DNA from: Deltaproteobacteria bacterium | GTDB taxonomy: Bacteria > Myxococcota > Myxococcia > Myxococcales > 40CM-4-68-19 | Assembly: GCA_005879315.1 (NCBI GenBank) | Contig: VBLC01000046.1 | Coordinates: 1-64,000, forward strand | Direction of reading: 5' to 3' | Length of the DNA stretch: 64,000 nucleotides | Shown: positions 42,099 to 52,480 of the stretch, one piece after another | Layout: each line of letters opens with the position of its first letter | How positions within the stretch are numbered: position 1 is the first letter of the stretch | Notes under the pieces: model-generated | Databases searched by the model: none | Seen by the model: the letters and a program-made list of their open reading frames with translations, nothing else | What the model was told of the DNA's origin: nothing | Position numbers and translations under genes: made by a program

Positions 42099-42304
42099 TA
42101 TTCGCGCTCCTCGGTGTTGCCGCGATCGCCGCCGATCACGTCGTTCACCGAGGGAAATCGCATGATCTCGTTGCGTGCGATCTTCCACGCCTGCTGCACG
42201 ATCCACGAGAGCGACCGGTCCTGCCGGTTCGCCTCCTCCTGGATCTCGCGCAGCATGTCCTCCGGGAAGTAGAGACTTTGCTTTCTCTTGTCGGTTCCCG
42301 CCAT
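42098..42304 (-). CDS. Small ribbon-helix-helix protein, first of a tandem pair
   Basis: A 68-residue protein starting at ATG 42304 (MAGTDKRKQSLYFPEDMLRE, then DRSLSWIVQQAWKIARNEI). GGAGGG lies 5 nt upstream, so this start is preferred over the in-frame ATG at 42316. It has the same ribbon-helix-helix layout as its downstream paralogue and probably arose by tandem duplication. The gene pair has a good promoter at 42362-42390 and a 14-bp palindrome further up, so autoregulation is plausible. No toxin gene is adjacent, which argues against a classical toxin-antitoxin module. Confidence 0.83.
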   Translation of the reverse strand: MAGTDKRKQSLYFPEDMLREIQEEANRQDRSLSWIVQQAWKIARNEIMRFPSVNDVIGGDRGNTEERE

Positions 42305-42361
42305 CAAGCCCTCCATCGGCTGCGCGCGACGCGGCCTTGAGGCCGCCTACAGCGTCCCTTG

Positions 42362-42390
42362 TGTCTAGACTTGGACGACACCGGGGTCAA
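42362..42390 (-). promoter_or_regulatory. Promoter of the ribbon-helix-helix pair
   Basis: On the minus strand TTGACC (42390-42385), 17-nt spacer and TAGACA (42367-42362). Transcription should start near 42355, giving a leader of about 50 nt that contains the GCGGCC-TTGA-GGCCGC hairpin. Confidence 0.7.
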
Positions 42391-42421
42391 GAACCATCCG
42401 CGAGACCAGTAGGAATGACAG

Positions 42422-42435
42422 GCCAAGCGCTTGGC
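42422..42435. promoter_or_regulatory. 14-bp perfect palindrome, candidate operator
   Basis: GCCAAGCGCTTGGC is a perfect palindrome about 73 bases upstream of the predicted start of the RHH transcript. A related inverted repeat, GCTTGC-N6-GCAAGC, lies at 42467-42484 and shares the GCTTG half. RHH proteins usually bind such dyads, so this is a candidate site, not a proven one. Confidence 0.45.
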
Positions 42436-42609
42436 TGACGCGCCGCAGTATGTCTCCTTCTGGTCTGCTTGCCAAGGTGCAAGCGCTCAAATGGAGCGCA
42501 GCACTCCACTCCAGCATCAGCAAAGTCGCCTGCAGGACGCAAATGGAGGGAATCGGCCGCTGGCACGAAGGTCGCAAGGGAGGCTCTCGCAGGTAGCGAC
42601 GAGGGTTCC

Positions 42610-42768
42610 ATGTCGATCTGCGGCGCCATCACCACGAGAGACGTCCTCCGGCACAGCGCGACGATCGTCCGCGAGTTCGGCGCCGTCGCCTACCTGCGCT
42701 GCTGCGTCGCCATCGTCTTGCGCAGGCGGACCACGTTCCTCAACTGCGTCTTCCAGCGCGCCGCGTAG
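42610..42768 (+). CDS. Possible 52-residue basic microprotein
   Basis: ATG 42610 is preceded by GAGGG at 42601-42605. The product begins MSICGAITTRDVLRHSATIV and continues through an amphipathic helix with AYLRCCVAIVLRRRTTFL, ending at a stop codon just before a GC-rich hairpin. It is basic, with four Cys, and not recognised. The frame is open further upstream, but that part looks random. Evidence is the ribosome binding site, the helix-like pattern and the terminator-like structure right after it. Confidence 0.4.
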   Translation: MSICGAITTRDVLRHSATIVREFGAVAYLRCCVAIVLRRRTTFLNCVFQRAA

Positions 42769-42780
42769 CCAAAAGAAAAC

Positions 42781-42860
42781 GGCTGGCCAGGCTTTCGCCG
42801 GGCCAGCCCATGAGCCTGGAGGGGGAGGGGGGGACCCCCAGGCTCACTACTCTAGTTTTT
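42781..42860 (+). terminator. Double hairpin with G-rich loop and T-tract
   Basis: First stem: GGCTGGCC (42781-42788) with GGCCAGCC (42801-42808). Second stem: GAGCCTGG (42812-42819) with CCAGGCTC (42838-42845). Its loop contains G5 and G7 runs at about 42821-42833 that could also form a G-quadruplex. TTTTT follows at 42856-42860. This is probably the terminator of the possible microprotein transcript and shields tilS from readthrough. Confidence 0.55.
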
Positions 42861-43042
42861 CGCGGCCCTCCGCGAGCCGCTGCACCGTCCAGAACCCGTT
42901 GCCCGCCTTGGATGTTCCCACCGCCGGTCCGGAGCCCCCTTGAAGTTTTCAAAGATGGGGTTGTCAACAGACGACGCGCAAGGCCACGTACGTAGAAAGA
43001 CCCCTCGCGGTAAGAAATCTCGTTCGCCGCTAAACTGGGCCG

Positions 43043-44292
43043 GTGCAAAGCATCGAGTGCGCCGTCCAGAAGTGGATTCCCTCGAGAGAGAGCGTTCTGG
43101 TGGCCTGCTCGGGGGGCGCCGACTCAGTGGCGCTGGCGCATGCGGCTCACTGCGCAGTAGGGCATGTCGATCATGGGCTCCGGCCCGAATCGCGCGCCGA
43201 AGCAGAGAAGGTGCAAGCGCTCGCCCGGCAATTCGGAGTGCCCTTTTTTCTCGAGCGCATCGTAGGTCTGCGCGTGCGCGGGCCGGGGCTCGAAGCGGCG
43301 GCGCGAGAGGCGCGGTATGCAGCGCTCGCGCGGCTGGCTGCGAAAGCGGGCGCGACGCTGGTCGCGACCGCGCACACGCGCCGCGATCAGGCCGAGACAC
43401 TCCTCTTGCGGCTCGCGCGCGGCGCCGGTCCCGGCGCGCTGGCGGGCATCCGGCGCAAGCGGCCGCTCGCGCCCGGTATCGATCTCGTGCGCCCTCTCCT
43501 CGGTGTTTCTCGCGAGGACACCGAGGCCTGGTGCCGGAAGCACGGCCTCGATTTCGTCGATGATCCGCACAACAGCGACCCGGCTCGCGCGCGCGGCCAG
43601 TTGCGGGCGGTCTGGCCGGCATTGTTGAAGCTCAACCCACGCCTGGAGGAAGCGCTCTGCGGAGCCGCGGAGCTGTTGGCCGAGGAGGATGAGCTGCTCG
43701 AATCGCTCTCCGCCGAGCTGCGCCCCGGAATGTCCGCTGCCCTGCAGCGGCGCTTTCTCTTGCGCGAGGCGACGGCTGCGGGCCTGCGACCGGAACGGCA
43801 GCATCTCGATGCGCTGGTCGCGCTCGCCGCCAAAGGCGAGGGCCAGCTCGACGTCCCCGGCGGGCGCGTCACTTTCCAGGGCGGTCAGCCGCAGTTCGGC
43901 GAGCAGGCGCTCGAAGTGGCGGTCGGTCGCCCGGGACGTTACCTCTGGCGGGGGCGCGAGCTGATCGTGGGCGAAGGCAATCTCACCGTGAATCCCGACA
44001 AGGCGCGGTTCCCCTGGACGCTGCGCGCGCACAGGCCGGGGGATCGGCTCGGCGCGAAGAAAGTGGCGGACCTCTGGACGCACATCCCGCGACCGCTGCG
44101 CCCGCGGCTTGCAGTGCTCGAAGACGCCGCGCGGCGCGTCTTTTGGGTCGAGGGTCTCGGCAAAGGTGAGCCGGGGTCGCTGAGGTTCGAGATGCGTCCG
44201 GAAATGGATGGCTTGGCTGCAGCGTTGACCTCCAGGCGGCGGCTCAATTCCGGTTCTGCTACGATGAAAGCCGCGCAGGACGAGGAGACAAG

Positions 44293-44296
<4 letters not shown>
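43043..44296 (+). CDS. tilS: tRNA(Ile)-lysidine synthetase
   Basis: TilS converts C34 of the AUA-reading tRNA(Ile) to lysidine with lysine and ATP. The 417-residue protein has the PP-loop SGGADS at 23-28, [37 protein letters not shown] and [15 protein letters not shown]. The middle and C-terminal TilS domains follow ([12 protein letters not shown], then [20 protein letters not shown]). The GTG start at 43043 has no ribosome binding site; TAAACT ends 6 nt before it. The last 22 residues look unconserved and overlap the upstream region of ftsH. Confidence 0.93.
44257..44265 (+). promoter_or_regulatory. Possible extended -10 promoter for ftsH
   Basis: TGCTACGAT, an extended -10 element (TGn plus TACGAT), lies inside the end of tilS, 27 nt before the ftsH start codon. 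No good -35 is found at the right distance. Confidence 0.35.
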
Positions 44297-46224
<1,928 letters not shown>

Positions 46225-46266
46225 CCGCGGCTCGCAAGGCACGCCCGGTGCTACAGTCCCGCGCCC

Positions 46267-47406
46267 GTGCGACTTCTCGAGCTCCAGAACGAGACCGACT
46301 CGCTGCAGGCCTGCGCCGCCATCGGCCGGTCCGTCGCCGATTCGAATCTGCGCGGATGGGCGGCGCTCCTGCCGCTCGATCCGCCGGCGCTGGCCGAGGG
46401 ACTGCGCCACTGCGGGCTCCCCGTCCTCCGGGGCGAGAAGGCAGCTCTCGCGCTCGGCAGCATCGCGCAGATCTGGAGCGCTGCGCGCAGCCTCGCCGAG
46501 AGCGTCGACCGCTACAAGGCGCGCACGCTGGCGCTCGAGCTGCGCAACCGGGCCGCTCATCTCGACGCCAGCCGGCCGCGCTGGGAGCTGCCGCGCTCGC
46601 AGCTCCCCAAGGACAGGACGCTGGTGATGGGCGTCGTCAACGTCACTCCTGATTCCTTCTCCGATGGCGGCCGCTTCTTCTCGCTGGAAAAAGCGGTCGA
46701 GCACGCGCTCGTCCTCGCGGAGCAAGGCGCGGACATCCTCGACATCGGCGGGGAGTCGAGCCGGCCGGGCGCAGAGCCGATCGGCGCCAGCGAGGAGCGC
46801 GAGCGGGTCGAGCCGGTGGTGAGAGAGCTCGCCCGCCGCGTGAAGGTTCCGCTCAGCATCGACACCAGCAAGAGCGATGTCGCCAGGGCCGCCCTCGACG
46901 CCGGAGCCGAGATCGTCAACGACGTCTCCGGCCTCGCCCGCGATCCGCAGATGGGCGAAGCCGTCAAGGGCGCGGCGGTCTGTCTCATGCACATGCGCGG
47001 CACGCCGGAACAGATGCAGGCGAAGGCGACCTACTCGGATCTCCTCGATGAGGTGCAGCGCGAGCTGATCGAAGCGCTCGAACGCGCCAGCGCGGCGGGG
47101 ATCGCCGAGGAGCGCATCGCCCTCGATCCCGGACTTGGCTTCGCCAAGACCGGCGAGCACAACCTGCTGCTCTTGCGCCGGCTGCGCGAGCTGACCCAGC
47201 TGGGGCGGCCGCTGGTGGTGGGCGCCTCGCGCAAGTCGTTCATCGGCACGGCGACGGGAAGGTCTGCGCCCGAGCGTCTCTTCGGGAGCGTGGCCGCCTC
47301 CGCCTTGGCCGCGTCCAGCGGAGCGGCGGTGCTGCGCGTCCACGACGTCGCCGCCACCAGGGAAGCGCTGGCCGTGGCCGACGCGATCCGTACGTCGACT
47401 GCCTGA
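46267..47406 (+). CDS. folP: Dihydropteroate synthase with N-terminal extension
   Basis: Joins p-aminobenzoate to the pterin diphosphate in folate synthesis; target of sulfonamides. The DHPS barrel begins at about residue 117 ([20 protein letters not shown]) and has [56 protein letters not shown] and GASRKSFIG. Before it lie about 110 extra residues with no motif known to me, giving 379 against a usual 270-290. The GTG start at 46267 has no ribosome binding site; TGC-TACAGT ends 9 nt before it. A later start would still leave part of the extension. Confidence 0.92.
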   Translation: MRLLELQNETDSLQACAAIGRSVADSNLRGWAALLPLDPPALAEGLRHCGLPVLRGEKAALALGSIAQIWSAARSLAESVDRYKARTLALELRNRAAHLDASRPRWELPRSQLPKDRTLVMGVVNVTPDSFSDGGRFFSLEKAVEHALVLAEQGADILDIGGESSRPGAEPIGASEERERVEPVVRELARRVKVPLSIDTSKSDVARAALDAGAEIVNDVSGLARDPQMGEAVKGAAVCLMHMRGTPEQMQAKATYSDLLDEVQRELIEALERASAAGIAEERIALDPGLGFAKTGEHNLLLLRRLRELTQLGRPLVVGASRKSFIGTATGRSAPERLFGSVAASALAASSGAAVLRVHDVAATREALAVADAIRTSTA

Positions 47407-47465
47407 CACTCTTGCGGGTGCCCGCGATCGGCAGCAAGATTCCCTCTCTCCAAGGAGCTTTCATC

Positions 47466-48854
47466 ATGGCCGTGCGCTTGAGCGAAAAGGCCTCAGAGTC
47501 ATCCCGCCGCTTGTTCGGGACCGACGGAATCCGCGGCGTCGCCAACGTCTGGCCGATGACCGGCGAATTGATGCTGCAGCTGGGCCGCGCGGTGGCGTAC
47601 CTGATCAAGCGCGGGCATCACCGGCACCGGGTGGTGATCGGCAAGGACACGCGGCTCTCGGGGTACATGCTGGAGACGGCGCTGGCCTCGGGGCTGTGCT
47701 CGATGGGAGTCGACGTGCTGCTCTGCGGGCCGCTGCCCACGCCGGCCATCTCCAACCTGACCGTCTCGATGCGGGCCGACGCCGGCGCCGTCATCAGCGC
47801 CTCGCACAATCCTTACGACGACAACGGCATCAAGTTCTTCAGCGCCGACGGGTTCAAGCTGCCCGATGAGGTCGAGGCCGAGATCGAGGACCTCATCGTC
47901 AACGACAAGCTCCAACACCTTCGCCCCACCGCAACCAGCATCGGCAAGGCCCACCGCATCGACGACGCTGCCGGCCGGTACATCGTCTACGTCAAGAACA
48001 CCTTCCCGGCGAAGCTCACCCTCGAGGGCCTCACCATCGTGGTCGACTGCGGCCACGGCGCCGCCTACAAGGTGGCACCGGCCGTCTTCGAAGAGCTGGG
48101 CGCGAAGGTGATCGTCATCGGCAATTCGCCGGACGGCAAGAACATCAACCGCGGCTTCGGCGCTCTCCACCCAGAGACGATGTGCAAGGCAGTGAAGAAG
48201 ACCGGCGCCAATCTCGGGGTCGCTCTCGACGGCGACGCCGACCGTGTGGTCGTCTCCGACGAGCAGGGCAACGTCGTCCATGGCGATGCGGTGATCGCCA
48301 TCTGCGGCCTCGATCTCCTCAAGCGCAAGGCTCTCGCCAAGCGGACGGTGGTCGCGACGGTGATGAGCAACATGGGCCTCGACAAGGCGATCGAGAAAGC
48401 CGGCGGGCGCGTGGTGCGCACCAAGGTCGGCGACCGCTACGTCGTCGAGGAGATGCGCAACGGCGGCTACGTGTTCGGCGGGGAGCAGAGCGGCCATCTC
48501 GTCTTCCTCGACAGCGCCACGACCGGCGACGGCACTCTCGCGGCGCTGGCGCTCCTGAGCGCGATGGTGCAGAGCGGAAAGCCCATCTCCGAGCTGGCCA
48601 GGTGCATGGAGGTCTTCCCCCAGGCGCAGCTCGGCTTGCAGGTGAAGAGCAAGCCCGAGCTCGGCTCGTTGCCGGGCGTGATGCGCGCCATCCGCGACGT
48701 GGAGAAGAAGCTCGGTGACTCCGGTCGGGTGCTGGTGCGCTATTCGGGCACCGAGCCGAAAGTGCGCGTGCTCGTCGAAGGTCCCGGGAAGAAGGCCGTC
48801 GAGGTTTACGCCGGTCAGATCGCCGCCGAGCTCAAGCGCGCCATCGGCGCCTGA
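47466..48854 (+). CDS. glmM: Phosphoglucosamine mutase
   Basis: Interconverts glucosamine-6-P and glucosamine-1-P for UDP-GlcNAc and the cell wall. The 462-residue protein has [19 protein letters not shown], the catalytic phosphoserine loop [17 protein letters not shown], the metal loop LDGDADRVV, the sugar loop [10 protein letters not shown] and the phosphate loop [14 protein letters not shown] 47466 with AAGGAG 8 nt upstream is chosen over the longer frame at 47412. Only 59 bases separate it from folP; cdaA and ybbR, found between folP and glmM in many relatives, are absent. Confidence 0.95.
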   Translation: MAVRLSEKASESSRRLFGTDGIRGVANVWPMTGELMLQLGRAVAYLIKRGHHRHRVVIGKDTRLSGYMLETALASGLCSMGVDVLLCGPLPTPAISNLTVSMRADAGAVISASHNPYDDNGIKFFSADGFKLPDEVEAEIEDLIVNDKLQHLRPTATSIGKAHRIDDAAGRYIVYVKNTFPAKLTLEGLTIVVDCGHGAAYKVAPAVFEELGAKVIVIGNSPDGKNINRGFGALHPETMCKAVKKTGANLGVALDGDADRVVVSDEQGNVVHGDAVIAICGLDLLKRKALAKRTVVATVMSNMGLDKAIEKAGGRVVRTKVGDRYVVEEMRNGGYVFGGEQSGHLVFLDSATTGDGTLAALALLSAMVQSGKPISELARCMEVFPQAQLGLQVKSKPELGSLPGVMRAIRDVEKKLGDSGRVLVRYSGTEPKVRVLVEGPGKKAVEVYAGQIAAELKRAIGA

Positions 48855-48887
48855 ACCAGCTAGACTCGGCCCCGGAGGAGGGCCGGG

Positions 48888-49598
48888 ATGCGGCTTGGCA
48901 TCAACATCGATCACGTCGCGACGCTGCGGCAGGCGCGGCGGGGAAAGTATCCCGATCCGGTGGCCGCCGCAGCGCTGGCCGAGCTGGGCGGCGCCGACCA
49001 GATCACCCTGCACGTGCGCGAGGATCGCCGCCACGTCAGCGATCGCGACCTGGAGATCCTCCGCAAGACGGTCAACGGCACGCTGAATCTGGAGATGGCC
49101 GCGCTCCCGGCCATGCTCGACCTGGCGCTGCACCATCGACCCGACACCGCCACCATGGTCCCCGAGCGGCGCGAGGAGCTGACCACCGAGGGCGGCCTCG
49201 ACGTCGGCCCGCACCGCGAGGAGATCAAGCGCATCACCCGCGGCCTGCGCGATGCGGCGATCGAGGTCTCGCTCTTCATCGACCCCGACCTCGAGCAGAT
49301 CAAGGCCAGCCACAGGGTCGACGCCCAGGCCGTCGAGCTGCACACCGGCCGCTATTGCGAGGCGCGCCTCGGCCGCGATCGCAACCGCGAGCTCGCCCGG
49401 CTGATCGAGGCGGCCAAGGCGGCCACCAAGCTTGGCTTGCGCGTCGCCGCCGGTCACGGCCTCGATTACTGGAACGTCAGACCCGTCGCCGAGATCGAGG
49501 AGATCAGCGAGCTGAACATCGGCTACGCCATCATCTGCCGCGCGGTCCTGAGCGGGATGGAGCGGGCGGTGCGCGACATGAAGGAATTGATCGGATGA
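48888..49598 (+). CDS. pdxJ: Pyridoxine 5'-phosphate synthase
   Basis: Closes the ring of pyridoxine 5'-phosphate from 3-amino-2-oxopropyl phosphate and deoxyxylulose 5-phosphate. The 236-residue TIM barrel has MRLGINIDHVATLRQARRG, HVREDRRHVSDRDLE, ERREELTTEGGLDV, AVELHTGRY and AGHGLDYWNV. The ribosome binding site GGAGG lies in the loop of a small hairpin (CGGCCC at 48867-48872 with GGGCCG at 48880-48885). TAGACT at 48861-48866 may be a -10. The stop codon overlaps the next gene; acpS, often found here, is absent. Confidence 0.95.
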   Translation: MRLGINIDHVATLRQARRGKYPDPVAAAALAELGGADQITLHVREDRRHVSDRDLEILRKTVNGTLNLEMAALPAMLDLALHHRPDTATMVPERREELTTEGGLDVGPHREEIKRITRGLRDAAIEVSLFIDPDLEQIKASHRVDAQAVELHTGRYCEARLGRDRNRELARLIEAAKAATKLGLRVAAGHGLDYWNVRPVAEIEEISELNIGYAIICRAVLSGMERAVRDMKELIG

Positions 49599-51130
49599 GG
49601 CTCCTCACCGCCGCGGAGCAGCGCGAGTTGGACAAGCTCGCTGCGTCCGAGGCGGAGCTGCCCACCCGCGTCCTGATGGAGAGCGCAGGCGCCGCGGTGG
49701 CGCGAGCGGTGCTCCGGCTCTCGCCGCGCAAGGTGGTCGTCTTCTGCGGGCCGGGGAACAACGGCGGCGACGGCTACGTTGCGGCGCGCCTCTTGCGCGG
49801 CAACTGCGAGGTCTACAGCTGGGCGACCAGGACCGACCTGAAAGGCGACGCGGCGCTGGCTCGCAAGGCCTGGCTTGCTTCCGGAGGCGAGCAGGCCGAG
49901 CGCACGGTCCGCGGCGGGCCAGGGGTCGTGCTGGTCGACGCCGTCTTCGGCAGCGGCCTGTCGCGGGCGCCGGAGGGAGCCGAAGCGGAGGCCATCCGGA
50001 CGATGAACGCCGCCCGCGAGCGCGGCGCACGGATCGTCGCGATCGACGTTCCGAGCGGCATCGACTCCGACACCGGCGCGGTCTATCCCGTGCACCTCGC
50101 GCGCGCCGACCTGACCGTCACGCTGCATGCGCCCAAGCGCGGGCTGTACCTGTACCCAGGGGCGGAGTGCGCCGGGCGCGTCGAGGTGGCCTCGATCGGC
50201 ATCCCGCGCGACCTCGAGGCGCGGCTGCCTGGGCCCGCCTGCGAGCTGCTCGACGAGGACTGGGCGCTCTCTCTTTTTCCCCGGCGGCCGCGCAATACGC
50301 ACAAGAACGACTTCGGTCATGTGCTCGTCGTCGCCGGCTCGGAGGGAAAGAGCGGCGCAGCGGCGATGGTCTGTGAGGCGGCCCTGCGGGCCGGCGCGGG
50401 CCTGGTCACTCTCGCGGCGCGGCCAGAGGTGCTGCCGGCGCTGCATGGCCTGCCGGAGGCGATGGGGCTTCCGCTGCCCGGCGACGGTCCGCTCGGCCGG
50501 CGCGACCTCGCGCCGCTGGGTGAGGCGCTCAAGGGCAAGAGCGCGCTCGCCATCGGGCCGGGAATTCCTCGCGGGCCGGAGACGGGGGCGGTCATCGGAG
50601 AGCTGCTCTCGGGACTCGACGGGAGCTGTGCCTCGGTGCTCGATGCGGACGCCCTCAATGCCCTGGCGGAGGAGCGCGAGCGCATCGCCCAACGGCTGCG
50701 TGCTCCTGTGCGGCCGGTGCTGACGCCGCACCCGGGGGAATTCGCGCGGCTGACGGGCGAGGAGAGCGAGCGGATTCTGGCCGACCGGCTCGACGCCGCC
50801 GCCCGCGCCGCGCATCGCTTTGGGGCATGCATCGTCCTCAAGGGCGCGCACACGGCGGTGGCCGATCCGGAGGGAACGACCGCAGTGTGCGCGGCGGGAA
50901 ATCCCGGCATGGCCACAGCCGGTGCAGGCGATGTGCTCACGGGAATTCTCGCCGCTGTCCTCGCGCGCCGGGGTGGCCCGGGCGGCACCGGTGAGCGGGC
51001 GCGGCTGGGCGTCTTTCTCCACGCCTTCGCCGGTGATCTGGCCGCCGCCGAGCTGAGCGAGACGGCGCTGGTCGCGACCGACATCGTCCGCGTCGGCCTG
51101 CCGCAGCTGTTCCGGCGCTGGGATCGATGA
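49595..51130 (+). CDS. nnr: Bifunctional NAD(P)H-hydrate epimerase/dehydratase
   Basis: Repairs damaged NAD(P)H hydrates. The 511-residue protein joins the epimerase domain (NnrE; FCGPGNNGGDGYVAARLL, DAVFGSGLSR, IDVPSGIDSDTG) to the ADP-dependent dehydratase (NnrD; FGHVLVVAGSEGKSGAA, VLTPHPGEFARLTG, CIVLKGAHTAVADP, NPGMATAGAGDVLTGILAA). ATG 49595 overlaps pdxJ by 4 nt, and the stop codon overlaps tsaE by 4 nt. Confidence 0.95.
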   Translation: MRLLTAAEQRELDKLAASEAELPTRVLMESAGAAVARAVLRLSPRKVVVFCGPGNNGGDGYVAARLLRGNCEVYSWATRTDLKGDAALARKAWLASGGEQAERTVRGGPGVVLVDAVFGSGLSRAPEGAEAEAIRTMNAARERGARIVAIDVPSGIDSDTGAVYPVHLARADLTVTLHAPKRGLYLYPGAECAGRVEVASIGIPRDLEARLPGPACELLDEDWALSLFPRRPRNTHKNDFGHVLVVAGSEGKSGAAAMVCEAALRAGAGLVTLAARPEVLPALHGLPEAMGLPLPGDGPLGRRDLAPLGEALKGKSALAIGPGIPRGPETGAVIGELLSGLDGSCASVLDADALNALAEERERIAQRLRAPVRPVLTPHPGEFARLTGEESERILADRLDAAARAAHRFGACIVLKGAHTAVADPEGTTAVCAAGNPGMATAGAGDVLTGILAAVLARRGGPGGTGERARLGVFLHAFAGDLAAAELSETALVATDIVRVGLPQLFRRWDR

Positions 51131-51588
51131 TCGAGCTGTTGCTCCGCTCGCCCGAGGCGACTCGCAAGCTGGGCCGCAAGCTGGGGCGCGTTCTACGGGA
51201 AAGCGATTTCGTCGCGCTTACCGGGGAGCTCGGGGCGGGCAAGACACTGCTCGTGCGCGGCGCGGTGGAGGGCGCGGGGGCGAAGGACGCACCCAGCTCG
51301 CCGAGCTTCGCGCTCGTCAACATCTACCGCGGGGGCCAGGTCACGCTGCAGCACATCGATCTCTACCGGCTCTCGGGACAGGCCGAGCTGTTCGCGCTGG
51401 GGTTCGACGACCTGCTCGCCGAGCCGGCCGCCACGCTGTGCGAGTGGGCCGACAGGGCGGGGTCGGCTCTGCCCGCCGACCGGCTGGAGATCGCGCTGGA
51501 GCACGCCGGCCCCAGCTCGCGGCGCGCCCGGATGGCGGCGCGGGGGGCTCGCTCGCAGCGGTTGCTCGCCGCCATCCGGCGAAAGTAG
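51127..51588 (+). CDS. tsaE: tRNA threonylcarbamoyladenosine biosynthesis ATPase TsaE
   Basis: TsaE is the ATPase that supports the TsaB-TsaD complex in making t6A37 of ANN-decoding tRNAs. The 153-residue protein has Walker A LTGELGAGKTLLVRGA, SPSFALVNIY, HIDLYRLSG and the CEWADRAGSALPADRLEI segment. It is the last gene of the tilS-to-tsaE run. An AT-rich hairpin with a T-tract follows 34 bases later. Confidence 0.94.
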   Translation: MIELLLRSPEATRKLGRKLGRVLRESDFVALTGELGAGKTLLVRGAVEGAGAKDAPSSPSFALVNIYRGGQVTLQHIDLYRLSGQAELFALGFDDLLAEPAATLCEWADRAGSALPADRLEIALEHAGPSSRRARMAARGARSQRLLAAIRRK

Positions 51589-51621
51589 TACCCCCCACCC
51601 CATCACCGTCCAGCTTCTGCA

Positions 51622-51644
51622 CGAAAAAAATTATTTTTTTTTCG
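51622..51644. terminator. AT-rich bidirectional terminator hairpin
   Basis: CGAAAAAAA (51622-51630) pairs with TTTTTTTCG (51636-51644) around TTATT. It serves tsaE on the plus strand. On the minus strand it overlaps the last codons (KKK) and the TAA stop codon of the amidotransferase gene. It is one of the very few AT-only runs in this GC-rich window. Confidence 0.7.
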
Positions 51645-52431
51645 CAGCGGCGGCGAGGGAGGTGATGTGGAGGCGCAGGGCCGGGTCGACCGCCACCAGC
51701 GACTCTTCCGGCACCAGCCGCCAGGCCCGCCTGCCTCCCGGAGGCGGGGCGCCGATGTCCTCGCTCGCCACCGCGACGTAATCGCAGCAGCCCTGATCGT
51801 CGGGAGCCGGAGAGGAGACATGAAGGGTCCGGCCACGTCGGCAGGCAAGCAGCAGCCTTCCGTCGGTGGCGAGAAAGGTCGTGCTGGCGGGCTTGCCGTA
51901 GGTCTCGACCGCCTCGCGCACTAGCGACACCGTCTCGGCCAGTGCCGCAACGGCAGAATCGAGGTCCGCCTCGTCGGGGTCGCAGCGGCGCATCAGGCGG
52001 GTCAGGAAGAGCAGAAAGCAGCGCTCGCTGTCGGTCTCGCCGCGCAGCTTCTCGCGCAGCGCAGGGGCGATCAGCGCCTCGAGCCGCGGCCGGTTCTGCT
52101 CCCAGTCGGGCAGCGTCCCGTTGTGTGCGAACAGCCAGGACCCGCGCTGGAAAGGATGGGTATTCTCCTCCGCGACCCGCCCGACGCTCGCCTTGCGGAC
52201 GTGCGCGACCACCGTCCGCGCATTGAGATAATGCGAGAGCTTCTCGAACTCGCCATCGCCGTGCGCCGGAGTGAGGCTGCGCACGACCCGCAGACCGGAG
52301 GGCTCGTACCAGCCGAGCCCCCAGCCGTCCGGATGCTCGCGACTCTGCACGCGGAGGGCGTTCGAGCCGTGCAGCAGCTCATGCGCGACCGGACCGGGCA
52401 GCCGAGAGCGGGAGCCAAAAAGGCGGCACAT
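51631..52431 (-). CDS. Class II glutamine amidotransferase (YafJ/EgtC-like)
   Basis: A 266-residue Ntn-hydrolase. Translation from ATG 52431 gives MCRLFGSRSRLPG, with Cys2 as the N-terminal nucleophile after Met removal. HPDGWGLGWYEP, ARTVVAHVRKASVG, THPFQRGSWLFAHNGTLPDW and RGETDSERCFLLFL form the glutaminase pocket. There is no synthetase domain, so the partner or substrate is unknown; EgtC-type gamma-glutamyl hydrolases are relatives, but no other ergothioneine gene is nearby. TACACT ends 9 nt before the ATG. It converges on tsaE. Confidence 0.87.
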   Translation of the reverse strand: MCRLFGSRSRLPGPVAHELLHGSNALRVQSREHPDGWGLGWYEPSGLRVVRSLTPAHGDGEFEKLSHYLNARTVVAHVRKASVGRVAEENTHPFQRGSWLFAHNGTLPDWEQNRPRLEALIAPALREKLRGETDSERCFLLFLTRLMRRCDPDEADLDSAVAALAETVSLVREAVETYGKPASTTFLATDGRLLLACRRGRTLHVSSPAPDDQGCCDYVAVASEDIGAPPPGGRRAWRLVPEESLVAVDPALRLHITSLAAAAKKK

Positions 52432-52480
52432 GGAAAAAGCAGTGTAATTGTCTTGTGCGGCGGGCGACAGCAAGGAGAGG

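Larger units (their letters stand above)
42305..43042. other. 738-base stretch between the RHH pair and tilS
   Basis: From left to right it holds the hairpin GCGGCC-TTGA-GGCCGC (42331-42346) in the leader of the RHH pair, the leftward promoter (42362-42390), and the palindrome at 42422-42435. An inverted repeat GCTTGC/GCAAGC (42467-42484), a possible 52-codon gene (42610-42768) and a G-rich double hairpin (42781-42860) follow. Last comes a small TTGAA-GTT-TTCAA dyad (42940-42952) before tilS. No tRNA or other RNA gene was recognised. Confidence 0.6.

Noticed and set aside
41898-42304. Toxin-antitoxin module
   Set aside because: The two small genes are RHH paralogues of each other; no toxin-like gene is adjacent on either side.
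42812-42845. CRISPR or tandem-repeat array in the G-rich gap
   Set aside because: There is only one hairpin of each type and no repeat-spacer periodicity.
44225-44265. TTGACC and TACGAT as one promoter for ftsH
   Set aside because: The two elements are 29 nt apart, too far for sigma70; only the extended -10 was kept, with low confidence.
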